A stretch of DNA of 64,000 nucleotides, taken from Gluconobacter cadivus (GTDB taxonomy: Bacteria; Pseudomonadota; Alphaproteobacteria; Acetobacterales; Acetobacteraceae). The stretch covers positions 19,924-83,923 of the forward strand of contig NZ_JABCQI010000012.1 of NCBI RefSeq assembly GCF_015244745.1. The letters run 5' to 3'. Numbering within the stretch: the first letter of the stretch is position 1; every line of letters starts with the position of its first letter. The notes under the pieces are model-generated. The model was not told where the DNA came from and made no database searches. It saw nothing but the letters and a program-made list of their open reading frames with translations. Positions 8,394 to 16,967 of this stretch are shown piece after piece. A program made the position numbers and the translations under genes.

Positions 8394-9768
8394 CGACGCT
8401 GCTCCTTCGAGATACGAATGCATAAAACAGAGTGGTTACAATCAGGCTGACCAGCCAGGAAACGTCTACCTTATGAACATAGGGGACCAAAAACCCTGTA
8501 AAGAATTCATTCTTCAGAAAAGGGATTTCAACCAGAACACCCAGAACATAACTTCCAACAGCGGCCCAGTTTACATAACCATAGATGCCGCCGTCTTTCT
8601 GAAAGAACGACTCAACATCATAATCTCCATGACGCAGGATATAGTAATCATATAGATTGATCGCAGTCCACGGCACCATGACGGCCATGAGTATATCCAG
8701 AAAAGCGGCATAGGACTTCATGAAGCTGTCCGCCATTCCCAGTGCGAAGAAAAGAGACAGTCCGAGCAGCGCGCATGTCAGTATCACCCGGCTTTTTAAT
8801 GCGGCGCGCCATTCGGGCAGAAAAGTCTGAATGATCGTGATACTTGATAGCGCCCCGCAATAGACACTCATCGCATTGGCCAGAGCGATCGATACGGACA
8901 GAACGACCAGAACCGGAGCTCCCCACGCCCCCGACAGATGCCCCAAGGACTGCACAACGCTCTCCCCGGGCCACTGCAGAACCAGAAAGGCCCCCAGAAC
9001 CATCGGCAAAATCGTCCCCAGGACGGTGCCCCCGTAACTCGCCCAGAATGTGTTCCTGACGGACAGGCTATCCTCAGGCAGATACCGTGAAGAGTCTGAA
9101 ACATAAGGCGCATAGGCGATCTGCCAGAGCGCCGAGATCGAAAACATGCCGAAGAAACCAGCAATCGAGCCGTGCATTTCCGTCAGAAGTGTGATCGGCA
9201 TATGCCAGAACCCCACGATCAGACAGTACATGACCGCAATTCCGGACAGCCACGTCACGACCTTCGAACAGGCATGGATGGCACCATACCCCAAAATACA
9301 CGGGACAAGACTGATAAACGCCAGCAGAAGAACTGCGGGAATGCGCCCGAGCAGAGGGAGTGCGTCGTCCAGCGCTTCGCCGCCAACGACACAGTTCGAG
9401 GCCGCAAAGCCGATATACATCAGCACGACTAGAACGATAATGGGCACTGCCCCCCAGACACCAAACTGCCCCCGGCTCTGCACCATCTGCGGCACACCGA
9501 GCACTGGCCCCTGCGCGGCATGAAGCGCCATGAAAACCGCGCCGACCAGATTACCCGCTATAACCGCCACAATCGCCCAGATCAGGGACAGATCGAAAAT
9601 CTTTGGCCCTAACGCCCCTGTCACGATGGTCAGGAGCGTCATGTTCGTACTGAACCAGACCGTAAACAGGTCGCGGACACGTCCATGCCGGTGTTCCGTC
9701 GGAATCCGGTAGATCGTATGGACTTCGACGGACGGGTTGAACTCAGCCCTGCGACCCTGTGTCATCAT
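8365..9768 (-). CDS. NCS1-family permease (cytosine/purine/allantoin/hydantoin type)
   Basis: A 467-residue, roughly 12-segment membrane protein of the nucleobase:cation symporter-1 family. It has the FTVWFSTNMTLLTIVTGALGP segment near residue 40 and the SRGQFGVWGA loop near residue 100, typical of purine-cytosine permeases. NCS1 members import cytosine, purines, allantoin, thiamine precursors or aryl-hydantoins. The ATG overlaps the stop of the TonB receptor by one base (TGATG), so the outer-membrane receptor and inner-membrane carrier are coupled, consistent with both handling the same small ring compound or acyl amino acid. The substrate is unknown. Confidence 0.85.
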   Translation of the reverse strand: MMTQGRRAEFNPSVEVHTIYRIPTEHRHGRVRDLFTVWFSTNMTLLTIVTGALGPKIFDLSLIWAIVAVIAGNLVGAVFMALHAAQGPVLGVPQMVQSRGQFGVWGAVPIIVLVVLMYIGFAASNCVVGGEALDDALPLLGRIPAVLLLAFISLVPCILGYGAIHACSKVVTWLSGIAVMYCLIVGFWHMPITLLTEMHGSIAGFFGMFSISALWQIAYAPYVSDSSRYLPEDSLSVRNTFWASYGGTVLGTILPMVLGAFLVLQWPGESVVQSLGHLSGAWGAPVLVVLSVSIALANAMSVYCGALSSITIIQTFLPEWRAALKSRVILTCALLGLSLFFALGMADSFMKSYAAFLDILMAVMVPWTAINLYDYYILRHGDYDVESFFQKDGGIYGYVNWAAVGSYVLGVLVEIPFLKNEFFTGFLVPYVHKVDVSWLVSLIVTTLFYAFVSRRSSVGDISRTSSC

Positions 9769-12293
9769 CAGAATTCAGCCTTGAGCGTGCCATAATACTG
9801 GCGCGGCGCGCCAACGAGAAACGACTGATAGTCACCGGACATCGGAATTCCTGTCTCTCCCATCGTAGAAATATATTTCGTATTCGTCAGGTTATAGACG
9901 TTGAACTCGAACGTCAGGTTCTGCACAAAATTCAGGCTTTTGGAATATTTTCCAAGATTGCCGAAGCGATACCGGGCACCCAGCGTTTCGATCCAGTAAG
10001 AAGGAATTTTCATATCCCCTGTATAGCTATAATTGCGCGTACCGAGGAACTGGGTATCGAGATGTGCGGAAAAATTCTGCCACTCGTAAGCCAGGCTGGC
10101 TTTATACATGAAGCGCGGATAGGCAACGATCTGCTGGCCTTTGATGTGATAGGTCGTTCCGGTTTCCGTAACGTTATTGTCATAGGTCGCATGATTGTAA
10201 CTGATACTGTTATACAGTGAGAGTCCTTTGACGGGCATCACTGTGAGCCCGGCATCCACACCGTTCATGGTCACGCCGCCGACGTTTGCAACCGTGGAAA
10301 CGGGATTGACGATCGAACCCGACGTCACCTGCTGCAAACGATTGTGAAAATTCGTTCTATAGGCATATACCGACGCCAGTGCATATTTGTGCGTGAAGCG
10401 ATACCCGACGGCAAAATTCCAGTCGGTTTCAGGCTTCAGTCCCCCATGCTGCAACAGCTGGTTATAGGCAGACTGCGAGACGGAAAAGGGCGACGCTCCT
10501 TCCTTGAACGCCTGAACAGGATAGGATTTTACATTTTCGGCAATATCGAAAAACAGCTCGTGATGCTTCAGGAAATGCCAGTCCCCGCTGAAATGCGGCA
10601 GAAACGCCCGGGCGGTCGTGATGCTGCCACCGGCAATCTGTCCAACGCCCGTATAACTCTCGTCATTGGCGTATTGTCCGCCTCTCACGGTCTGCAGAAG
10701 TGACTTGAAACCAAAATGCAGGGAAAGATTGGGAAGGACATGGTAAGTGTCCTGCACAAAAGCCGTAAAGCTGTTCGAATTAAAGTTCTGCCCCCATAGC
10801 GTGGCATATGGATCGGGAAGTTCTCCCACCGAATTAACAGGTTTGGCCTTTCCGGATTCCACATCCGAAAGCAATGGCTCCTCGTAAGCGAAACGCCCGA
10901 CATCAGTATGAAAGTTTTCGTACCAGACGCCGCCACTGATATCATTATGTGCAATTTCATAATGAAGCGCAGAGGTAAAACCAAAACGCTGAGAGTGGGT
11001 TACGGTCGCCTGATCAATTAGCGGCGCGCCATTCGGGGAAGAAACATACGGGTTCGCCCATGTTCCACGCAAATACTGACCATGCCCATATACGACACTT
11101 TCCCACCTCAGACGGTCCGTCAGAGCCAGATTGGCCTTCAGGCCCCCAAGATAATCACGTTCGACCAGTGCGCCATCGTAATATGAGGCATCCCACGGAT
11201 CGGACATCTTTGAATAACCCGGTGGCAATGCCCCTCCCGGCAGACCATTTGCCGAAAGCGCGGACAAATACGCTTTCCTGTAAGCATTGGGAGTTCCGTA
11301 GAAATTATCGATCCTGTATCCGCCGTTCTTCAGCATATCGAAGGACATATCCTGATACAGGTAACTCTGCGTCAGGTTGTAATCGAAGAAAGACGAAATA
11401 CTGCTCCGTTCACCAATAGGTTGAACGAATTTTGCATTAACCTGCTGTCCAAACTGGTCGCCGCCCCCTTTCCATTTGTCCTGCGCGTTCCGCATGTAAG
11501 AGACGTAAAATCGCGTTCCGCTCTTGTTCAGATCGCCGCTATCCATTCTCAGGAACGTATGAAAACCGTTATTTGAACCAAATGTCTGTGATGCAAGGCC
11601 ACCCGCTTTGCGCTTAGGATCGGAGGAAATATATTCGACAGAACCACCCAGATTGCTTGTGCTGGCGACAGATTCAGCCCCGGCCCCCATGGAAACATCC
11701 AGACGTCCAACATTCTCAGCCGAAATGGCATTGACGGCATTGAGACCATTAAACGTATGGAACTCCTGATCGCCCAGCGGCATGCCATCCAGCGTCATGC
11801 CGATCTGATTTTGCAGAAAACCGTGCATATAAAACTGGGTAGACCAGGTATCCACACCCTGCGGATCGTCAGACTGGAACATTATACCCGGCTGACGTGC
11901 CAGAATCTTGAGTGGGTTGGTGCCAGGCACAGCATCTGCCAATGCTGCCGCTGATACCGTTGTAACGGCACCATGAGGAACATGCCGGGCCGTCACCTGC
12001 ATATTCTCGCTTTCCAGTGCCTCACGCGCGGTGACGCGCCGGGCCCGTGCCGTCTTCGGGCGAGCAGGAACCGCCTGCGGTGTCTTGCCTGCATTATGAT
12101 GGGTCGCAGTATGGGCCTGCGTCTTGGAAACGGCGGCCTGAGCTGAACAACAGGAAAATGCAGTCGTCGCGAGCACCCAGACAAGAAATGAAGACGCTCC
12201 TTTTCGTGCCTTGTCCGACTGGAGTCTCACTCCTGAAACGGGAAAACAACAGGTTTCATGGTCCGGTAATGGAATGTTATTTTTAGACATCAT
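9768..12293 (-). CDS. TonB-dependent outer-membrane receptor
   Basis: A large outer-membrane receptor: signal-like segment FLVWVLATTAFSCCSAQAA, a basic Thr/Ala-rich linker, a plug domain (NPLKILARQPGIMFQSDDPQG, DGMPLGDQEFHTFNG, STSNLGGSVEYISSDPKR) and a beta-barrel ending in a C-terminal Phe (YYGTLKAEF). The open frame extends to an ATG at 12371 with AAAAGG 4 bases before it; I chose the paired ATGs at 12293/12290 because they give a more normal signal peptide. The downstream permease, RidA-like protein, M20 peptidase, D-aminoacylase and CobW GTPase follow on the same strand with overlaps or short gaps. It likely imports the substrate of that pathway. Confidence 0.9.
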   Translation of the reverse strand: MMSKNNIPLPDHETCCFPVSGVRLQSDKARKGASSFLVWVLATTAFSCCSAQAAVSKTQAHTATHHNAGKTPQAVPARPKTARARRVTAREALESENMQVTARHVPHGAVTTVSAAALADAVPGTNPLKILARQPGIMFQSDDPQGVDTWSTQFYMHGFLQNQIGMTLDGMPLGDQEFHTFNGLNAVNAISAENVGRLDVSMGAGAESVASTSNLGGSVEYISSDPKRKAGGLASQTFGSNNGFHTFLRMDSGDLNKSGTRFYVSYMRNAQDKWKGGGDQFGQQVNAKFVQPIGERSSISSFFDYNLTQSYLYQDMSFDMLKNGGYRIDNFYGTPNAYRKAYLSALSANGLPGGALPPGYSKMSDPWDASYYDGALVERDYLGGLKANLALTDRLRWESVVYGHGQYLRGTWANPYVSSPNGAPLIDQATVTHSQRFGFTSALHYEIAHNDISGGVWYENFHTDVGRFAYEEPLLSDVESGKAKPVNSVGELPDPYATLWGQNFNSNSFTAFVQDTYHVLPNLSLHFGFKSLLQTVRGGQYANDESYTGVGQIAGGSITTARAFLPHFSGDWHFLKHHELFFDIAENVKSYPVQAFKEGASPFSVSQSAYNQLLQHGGLKPETDWNFAVGYRFTHKYALASVYAYRTNFHNRLQQVTSGSIVNPVSTVANVGGVTMNGVDAGLTVMPVKGLSLYNSISYNHATYDNNVTETGTTYHIKGQQIVAYPRFMYKASLAYEWQNFSAHLDTQFLGTRNYSYTGDMKIPSYWIETLGARYRFGNLGKYSKSLNFVQNLTFEFNVYNLTNTKYISTMGETGIPMSGDYQSFLVGAPRQYYGTLKAEF

Positions 12294-12702
12294 CTTCCCG
12301 TACTTTCCCAAAGCAGTCGTTGAGGAGACACGATCAGCCGCTGACAGGCCACAAAGAGAACTGAGAGGCATGTCGCCTTTTCAGATTAGACCATGTCATT
12401 CCAAAAAAGGGTTGTCTATGTCTATTCTGGTATCGAACCGATTTTTTACTCCCCATACTGTAGCCGACACCATTCAGACGCCCCAGACCACCCTCTGGAA
12501 GATCCAGTTAAATCGCATTAAATCAATATTTTAATCCTCCTCCACCTCTTCAGAAGCAGCGCTCCCTCCCCCCTCTGAAAAAGCTATACAAAAGATCAGA
12601 AAAACAGCCTTATGATCCTTTCCAGCTCTGGATATCCCAAAGAATCTATGGTTGTCTTTACAAGATAGACAATACCCTCCTTTCTTCCCGTGGAGCCATC
12701 GC
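12294..12702. other. Divergent intergenic region (409 bases) between TonB receptor and aminotransferase
   Basis: No convincing gene is present. It must hold the promoters of both the minus-strand TonB operon and the plus-strand aminotransferase/oxidase/hutD unit. It contains a TTGTCT-N9-AGACAA dyad at 12652-12672 and a second TTGTCT half-site at 12412-12417. An alternative upstream start for the TonB receptor (12371) would occupy part of it. Confidence 0.6.
12652..12672. promoter_or_regulatory. TTGTCT-N9-AGACAA dyad upstream of the aminotransferase
   Basis: Perfect 6-bp arms separated by 9 bases, ending 30 bases before the aminotransferase ATG. A half-site TTGTCT recurs at 12412-12417 on the receptor side of the same intergenic region. 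It differs from the CTTGTATATACCA HutC-like sites found further on, so a different regulator may bind it. Short arms make chance occurrence possible. Confidence 0.35.
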
Positions 12703-13857
12703 ATGACTGCCGCTTCTGACTGCCAGACATCTTCCCTCTCCCTGGCCCGGACTGAAGTCCGTCACCTCCCAGTCTATAATGCCGGCCTATCGGAAGAGGC
12801 CGTCAGGGCAAAATACGGGGTTTCCCGGATTACCAAGCTGGGGAGCAACGAAAACCCTTATGGGCCGTCACCTGCTGCTCTGGGCCACTGGGCCGAAATT
12901 GCATCCAGCCTGTTCCGCTATCCGGATGCTTCCGCGGAGGGACTGCGGGAAGAGCTGTCACGACAGACCGGAATCGACACAAACCGGATTGTTATCGGAA
13001 ACGGGTCCGAACAGATTATCCGTATGATCTGCGAAGCCTTCCTGTCCCCCGCAGATCGCCTCGTCACGGTTCTACCCTCCTTCGGGCTGCATCTGATCTG
13101 GCCGCAAATGATGGGAGCCCGGGCAGAGGCGATTCCAATGACGCCGGAGGCCCGTTTCGATCTTCCTGCCCTGCATCAGGCCGTGACATCTGCCCCCCTC
13201 AAAGTCCTGATGTTCTCAAACCCCTCCAATCCCGTCGGCTGCATGATGACAGGCGATGCCATGCAGGGACTGATCGATGCCTGCCCGGCGGACACGCTGA
13301 TTGTCATTGATGAAGCGTACTGGGAATATGCGCGCTCCAGCCAGGATTATGCCGATAGTCTGTCCATTCTCGAAAAACAGTCCCGCCCATGGATGGTTCT
13401 GAGAACCTTCTCGAAGGCTTACGGTCTGGCCGGACTGCGCGTTGGTTACGCGCTGACGTCTGATCCCGGACTTACGGCCGTCATGACGCGGGTCCGCGAT
13501 CCGTTCAACAGCAATAGCGCAGCGCTGGAAATGGCCCGGTTGAGCCTGCTCGATCAGGACCACATGCTCAGGACGGTGGATTCAACCCTCACCGAAGGTC
13601 GTGCCCTGAAATCGGCTCTGGAAAAGCGCGGCTATTTCGTCGCACAGTCTTTCGCTAACTTCCTGTTCTTCGACGCACGCGAATCTGCTTCAAATCTTGC
13701 AGGGCGTCTTCTCGAACACGGGATTATCGTCAAACCCTGGAAGGAAACAGGCTACGAGAACTGGATCCGGGTCAGCATTGCGCGCTCTGAAGACAGTCAT
13801 GCCTTTCTGCAGGCCTTCGACCATGTCCGCAAACCCTTACATTCTTCTGCAGCCTGA
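12703..13857 (+). CDS. Class I/II aminotransferase, HisC-like (histidinol-phosphate aminotransferase family)
   Basis: A 384-residue PLP-dependent fold-type I aminotransferase of the HisC family. Visible motifs are [13 protein letters not shown] near the N-terminus, FSNPSNPVG, the aspartate in [10 protein letters not shown], the Schiff-base lysine in [16 protein letters not shown], and a C-terminal ENWIRVSIA. The ATG at 12703 has GGAG 7 bases upstream; an upstream TTG is unlikely. It is followed after 13 bases by an FAD oxidase and then hutD, so it belongs to the histidine-utilisation locus. I infer a catabolic role, interconverting histidine and imidazolepyruvate, rather than histidine biosynthesis, since no other his-biosynthesis gene is nearby. 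Confidence 0.8.
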   Translation: MTAASDCQTSSLSLARTEVRHLPVYNAGLSEEAVRAKYGVSRITKLGSNENPYGPSPAALGHWAEIASSLFRYPDASAEGLREELSRQTGIDTNRIVIGNGSEQIIRMICEAFLSPADRLVTVLPSFGLHLIWPQMMGARAEAIPMTPEARFDLPALHQAVTSAPLKVLMFSNPSNPVGCMMTGDAMQGLIDACPADTLIVIDEAYWEYARSSQDYADSLSILEKQSRPWMVLRTFSKAYGLAGLRVGYALTSDPGLTAVMTRVRDPFNSNSAALEMARLSLLDQDHMLRTVDSTLTEGRALKSALEKRGYFVAQSFANFLFFDARESASNLAGRLLEHGIIVKPWKETGYENWIRVSIARSEDSHAFLQAFDHVRKPLHSSAA

Positions 13858-13870
13858 AAAGGAAAGCGCC

Positions 13871-15277
13871 ATGATCGGTTCTTCCGCCGCCGAACGCGCC
13901 GCCCGGCGTCTCACCCCTCTTTTCGGAGATCGCCTGACGGCCAACGCGACGGTCCGGGAGCATCACGCTCATGGAGAAGGGTGGCGTCACCCGGATCAGA
14001 CCCTCCTGCCGGCTTATGTTCTGTTCGCCCGCACCACGCAGGACGTGTCGGACGCCTTGAAAATCTGTCATGAGGAAAACGTTCCCGTCATTCCCTTCGG
14101 CGGCGGAACCTCTCTTGAAGGACAGCTCACACCTGTTCCGGAGTGCATCAGTCTCGATCTTTCCATGATGACGGACATCCTCGATGTCTCGACCGAAAAC
14201 CTGACATGTCGCGTTCAGGCTGGTGTGACACGGCAGGATCTGAACCTCCATTTACGGACACAGGGCCTCTTCTTCCCGGTCGATCCCGGCGGAGAGGCAA
14301 CCTTTGGTGGAATGTGCGCCACCCGGGCCTCCGGAACCGGTGCCATGCGTTATGGCACCATGCGGGCGAATGTCCTGGGCCTGACGGCCGTTCTGGCCGA
14401 TGGGCGCATCCTTCATACAGGCGGTGCCGTCCGCAAGGCTGCCACGGGCTATGATTTGACCGGCCTGCTCATCGGCTCGGAAGGTACGCTGGCCGTGATT
14501 ACGGAAGTGCAGGCGCAACTCCATCCCATCCCCGAAGCCGTAGGCGCTGCGGTCTGCCAGTTTCCAACACTGGCCAGCGCCGTGGAAACGGCCGTTCTTG
14601 TCATCCAGTGCGGTCTGACTGTCGGACGGATGGAACTGCTCGACGACGTCCAGATGGATGCCTGCATTCAGTATTCCCATCTTGAGGGCTATGAGGCCCT
14701 CCCCACCATGTTCTTCGAACTGACAGGTTCACCCGCCAGTGTTGCGGAACAGGAAGCCGTGCTGCGAGATCTTGTGGAAGGTCAGGGCGGACAGTCTTTC
14801 CGCTGGGCCACCGCTACTGAAGAACGTAACAGTCTCTGGAAAGCACGCCATGATGCTTTCTGGGCCTGTATGGCGTATCGCCCCGGTTACAAAGGCATCA
14901 CAACCGACGCCATTGTCCCCATTGCTGCCCTGACGGAACTCATGACAGGCGCCAGATCCGATATTGACGCTTCCGGCCTGCTAGCCCCCATTGTCGGCCA
15001 TGTCGGTGACGGCAATTTCCACACTGTCATTCTGATCCCGCCCAATGACGCGGATGCCGAAAAACGTGCCCTCGAACTGGACCATAAAATCATCCGCCGC
15101 GCCCTCTCACTCGGCGGTTCCGCTAGTGGCGAACACGGGATCGGTCTCGCAAAGCAGCTCTTCATGACAGAAGAGCACGACCCCGCAGCCCTCTCCGTCA
15201 TGCGCGCCATTAAAACCGCTCTGGACCCGAAGAATATTCTCAACCCCGGAAAACTCGTTCCCGCAGACGCCCCATGA
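13871..15277 (+). CDS. FAD-linked D-2-hydroxyacid dehydrogenase (GlcD/D-lactate dehydrogenase family)
   Basis: A 468-residue flavoprotein with the N-terminal FAD-binding (PCMH-type) domain: VIPFGGGTSLEGQ near residue 75, DPGGEATFGGMCATRASGT, GYDLTGLLIGSEGTLAVITE; and the C-terminal oxidase domain with GHVGDGNFHTVI and GSASGEHGIG. This is the GlcD/D-lactate dehydrogenase family, which oxidises D-2-hydroxyacids and passes electrons to the respiratory chain. The start is the ATG at 13871 with AGGAAAG just upstream, 13 bases after the aminotransferase stop; the last codons overlap hutD by 4 bases. In this context D-imidazolelactate is a reasonable candidate substrate, which is inference. Confidence 0.85.
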   Translation: MIGSSAAERAARRLTPLFGDRLTANATVREHHAHGEGWRHPDQTLLPAYVLFARTTQDVSDALKICHEENVPVIPFGGGTSLEGQLTPVPECISLDLSMMTDILDVSTENLTCRVQAGVTRQDLNLHLRTQGLFFPVDPGGEATFGGMCATRASGTGAMRYGTMRANVLGLTAVLADGRILHTGGAVRKAATGYDLTGLLIGSEGTLAVITEVQAQLHPIPEAVGAAVCQFPTLASAVETAVLVIQCGLTVGRMELLDDVQMDACIQYSHLEGYEALPTMFFELTGSPASVAEQEAVLRDLVEGQGGQSFRWATATEERNSLWKARHDAFWACMAYRPGYKGITTDAIVPIAALTELMTGARSDIDASGLLAPIVGHVGDGNFHTVILIPPNDADAEKRALELDHKIIRRALSLGGSASGEHGIGLAKQLFMTEEHDPAALSVMRAIKTALDPKNILNPGKLVPADAP

Positions 15278-15807
15278 CCTTGCGCCACATCCGTCTGAAC
15301 AGCCTCCCCGGCACCCTTTGGAAGAACGGCGCTGGCACAACCCGACTGCTGATTGAACGGCCTGAATGGCGACTGAGCGTCGCCACCATAAGCCGGGCTG
15401 CGCCATTCTCCAGCTTCCCGGGTCTGTTCAGACAAATGGGACTTCTGGCGGGAAATGGCGTTCGTCTTCTTCCCGCGTCCGACGCACCGCCTCTTGTTTT
15501 AGGCCAACCCGGTGACCTCATCCAGTTTGACGGAACCCTGCCGCTGACGGGTACACCTCTTGACGGTCCGGTCGAGGTTCTGAACCTCATGCGTCCTGCG
15601 GACAGAAACGGTCCGAACCTGATCACGATCACACCAGAAAATCCCCCGGCGGGGAGCCTGCGGGGTTTTATCCCCGTCACGGGAGAGTGGAACGTCCTGA
15701 CGCACCAGCAGCACGACACACTCGCTCCTGGCGACATTTTTCTTAGCGAAACTCCGTTTGAACTGACCATCCTGAAACCGGGTCAGATCGCCTACGGTAT
15801 CAGCTGA
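15274..15807 (+). CDS. hutD: HutD-family protein
   Basis: A 177-residue cupin-like protein with the HutD signature LWKNGAGTTRLL near the N-terminus and the GNGVRLL and LIQFDGTLPLTG segments. HutD is found in hut operons of proteobacteria; in Pseudomonas it is reported to tune hut expression, though its molecular activity is not settled. Its ATG overlaps the stop of the FAD oxidase (ATGA), and its 3' end overlaps the convergent FMN oxidase by 8 bases. Slightly shorter than Pseudomonas HutD. Its fusion into the aminotransferase/oxidase transcript ties those genes to histidine metabolism. Confidence 0.85.
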   Translation: MTLRHIRLNSLPGTLWKNGAGTTRLLIERPEWRLSVATISRAAPFSSFPGLFRQMGLLAGNGVRLLPASDAPPLVLGQPGDLIQFDGTLPLTGTPLDGPVEVLNLMRPADRNGPNLITITPENPPAGSLRGFIPVTGEWNVLTHQQHDTLAPGDIFLSETPFELTILKPGQIAYGIS

Positions 15808-16945
15808 CAGACCGAAGCATCGCCCTGCCTTGAGAGCGAAGCGACACAAGATCGACCATCCCGCCCAGACGCAGGACATCGCGGATCTCGTCGCCCAGCC
15901 CGTTCACCAGACTGCGACCCCCTCTCTCGCCCCCCGCGGCAAGCGCCCAGGCCCAGGGGCGCCCGATCCCTACGGCCTGAGCACCCAGCGCCAAAGCGGT
16001 GACAACATCCCCACCCCAGCGGACACCTCCGTCCAGAATGATCTCCGTCTCACCCTTCAGGGCTTCGGCAATATCCGGCAGGACGGAAAGCGATGACGGG
16101 GCCGGGTCCATCTGCCGTCCCCCATGATTGGAGATGATGACCGTCTGCGCGCCCGCTTTCTGACAGGCCAGCGCATCGCCCGCATCCATGATTCCCTTGA
16201 CAGCAAGATGCCCCGGCCAGACAGAGCGCAGCCACTCCAGATCCTTCCAGGTCAGGGTTGGATCAATCTGGGACGCCGCATTTCTTGCCTGTTCCATCAG
16301 CGTGCTCCCCATGCCGTAGGGCGCCAGATTGCCGATTTTCGGCATCCCGTTCCTCAGCATCCCCGCCGTCCAGCGCGGATGCGTGGCCATGGACAGGATA
16401 TGCCGCAGGGACGGACGCGTCAGATTGCGAAAACCATTGCGGACGTCGCGCAGCCGGAGCGGCGTGATCGGCGTATCAACCGTCAGGATGATGGTCCGGA
16501 TGCCGCAGTCCTCCGCCCGACGCAGCATGTCGCGAGTAATCCCCCGGTCGCGAAAGACATAAATCTGTGCCGCGAGCGTTACCCCCGGCACCCGGGAGAG
16601 CGTCTCCAGCGACTGGATGGCGAATGTAGACACCGCCATCGGCAAACCCGCCGAAGCCGCGACCCGCGCAGCCCGGAGTTCGCCGTCCGGACACATGAGG
16701 CCGCCAAACCCCAGCGGTGCGAACATGAAGGGAAGCCGGTGCGTGCTTCCCAGAAAAGGCGCGGACAGATCGCAGGCTGAAACATCAACCAGACATTTCG
16801 GAACAACCGCCCAGCGGTCAAAGGCCAGACGATTGGCGCGGACGGTACGCTCCGAGTGAGAACCGCCATTTACATAATCACGAAAAATACGGGGAAGAAC
16901 TTTATCAGCCCGACGATGCAGCGCCGCGATGCCGTGATAGTTCAT
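15800..16945 (-). CDS. FMN-dependent L-2-hydroxyacid oxidase/dehydrogenase (LldD/glycolate oxidase family)
   Basis: A 381-residue TIM-barrel flavoprotein of the alpha-hydroxyacid oxidase family. Motifs include FAPLGFGGLMCPDGE, AAQIYVFRDRG, TVDTPITPLRLRD, WKDLEWLR, the catalytic-histidine segment IISNHGGRQMD, and the C-terminal ILDGGVRWGGDVVTALALGAQAVGIGRP. The ATG at 16945 with GGGAG upstream was chosen; the frame remains open to 17008, but that adds an untypical leader. It starts 22 bases after hutH on the same strand, so it is the last gene of the hutFGUH transcript. The family oxidises L-2-hydroxyacids; with the D-specific flavoprotein nearby it would cover both enantiomers of one hydroxyacid. 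Confidence 0.85.
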   Translation of the reverse strand: MNYHGIAALHRRADKVLPRIFRDYVNGGSHSERTVRANRLAFDRWAVVPKCLVDVSACDLSAPFLGSTHRLPFMFAPLGFGGLMCPDGELRAARVAASAGLPMAVSTFAIQSLETLSRVPGVTLAAQIYVFRDRGITRDMLRRAEDCGIRTIILTVDTPITPLRLRDVRNGFRNLTRPSLRHILSMATHPRWTAGMLRNGMPKIGNLAPYGMGSTLMEQARNAASQIDPTLTWKDLEWLRSVWPGHLAVKGIMDAGDALACQKAGAQTVIISNHGGRQMDPAPSSLSVLPDIAEALKGETEIILDGGVRWGGDVVTALALGAQAVGIGRPWAWALAAGGERGGRSLVNGLGDEIRDVLRLGGMVDLVSLRSQGRAMLRSVS

Positions 16946-16967
16946 CCCCGTTATTCTCCCGATCTGA

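Noticed and set aside
12703..13857. Aminotransferase as part of histidine biosynthesis
   Set aside because: No other his-biosynthesis gene is nearby, and it is co-transcribed with a hydroxyacid oxidase and hutD; a catabolic role is more likely, though not proven.
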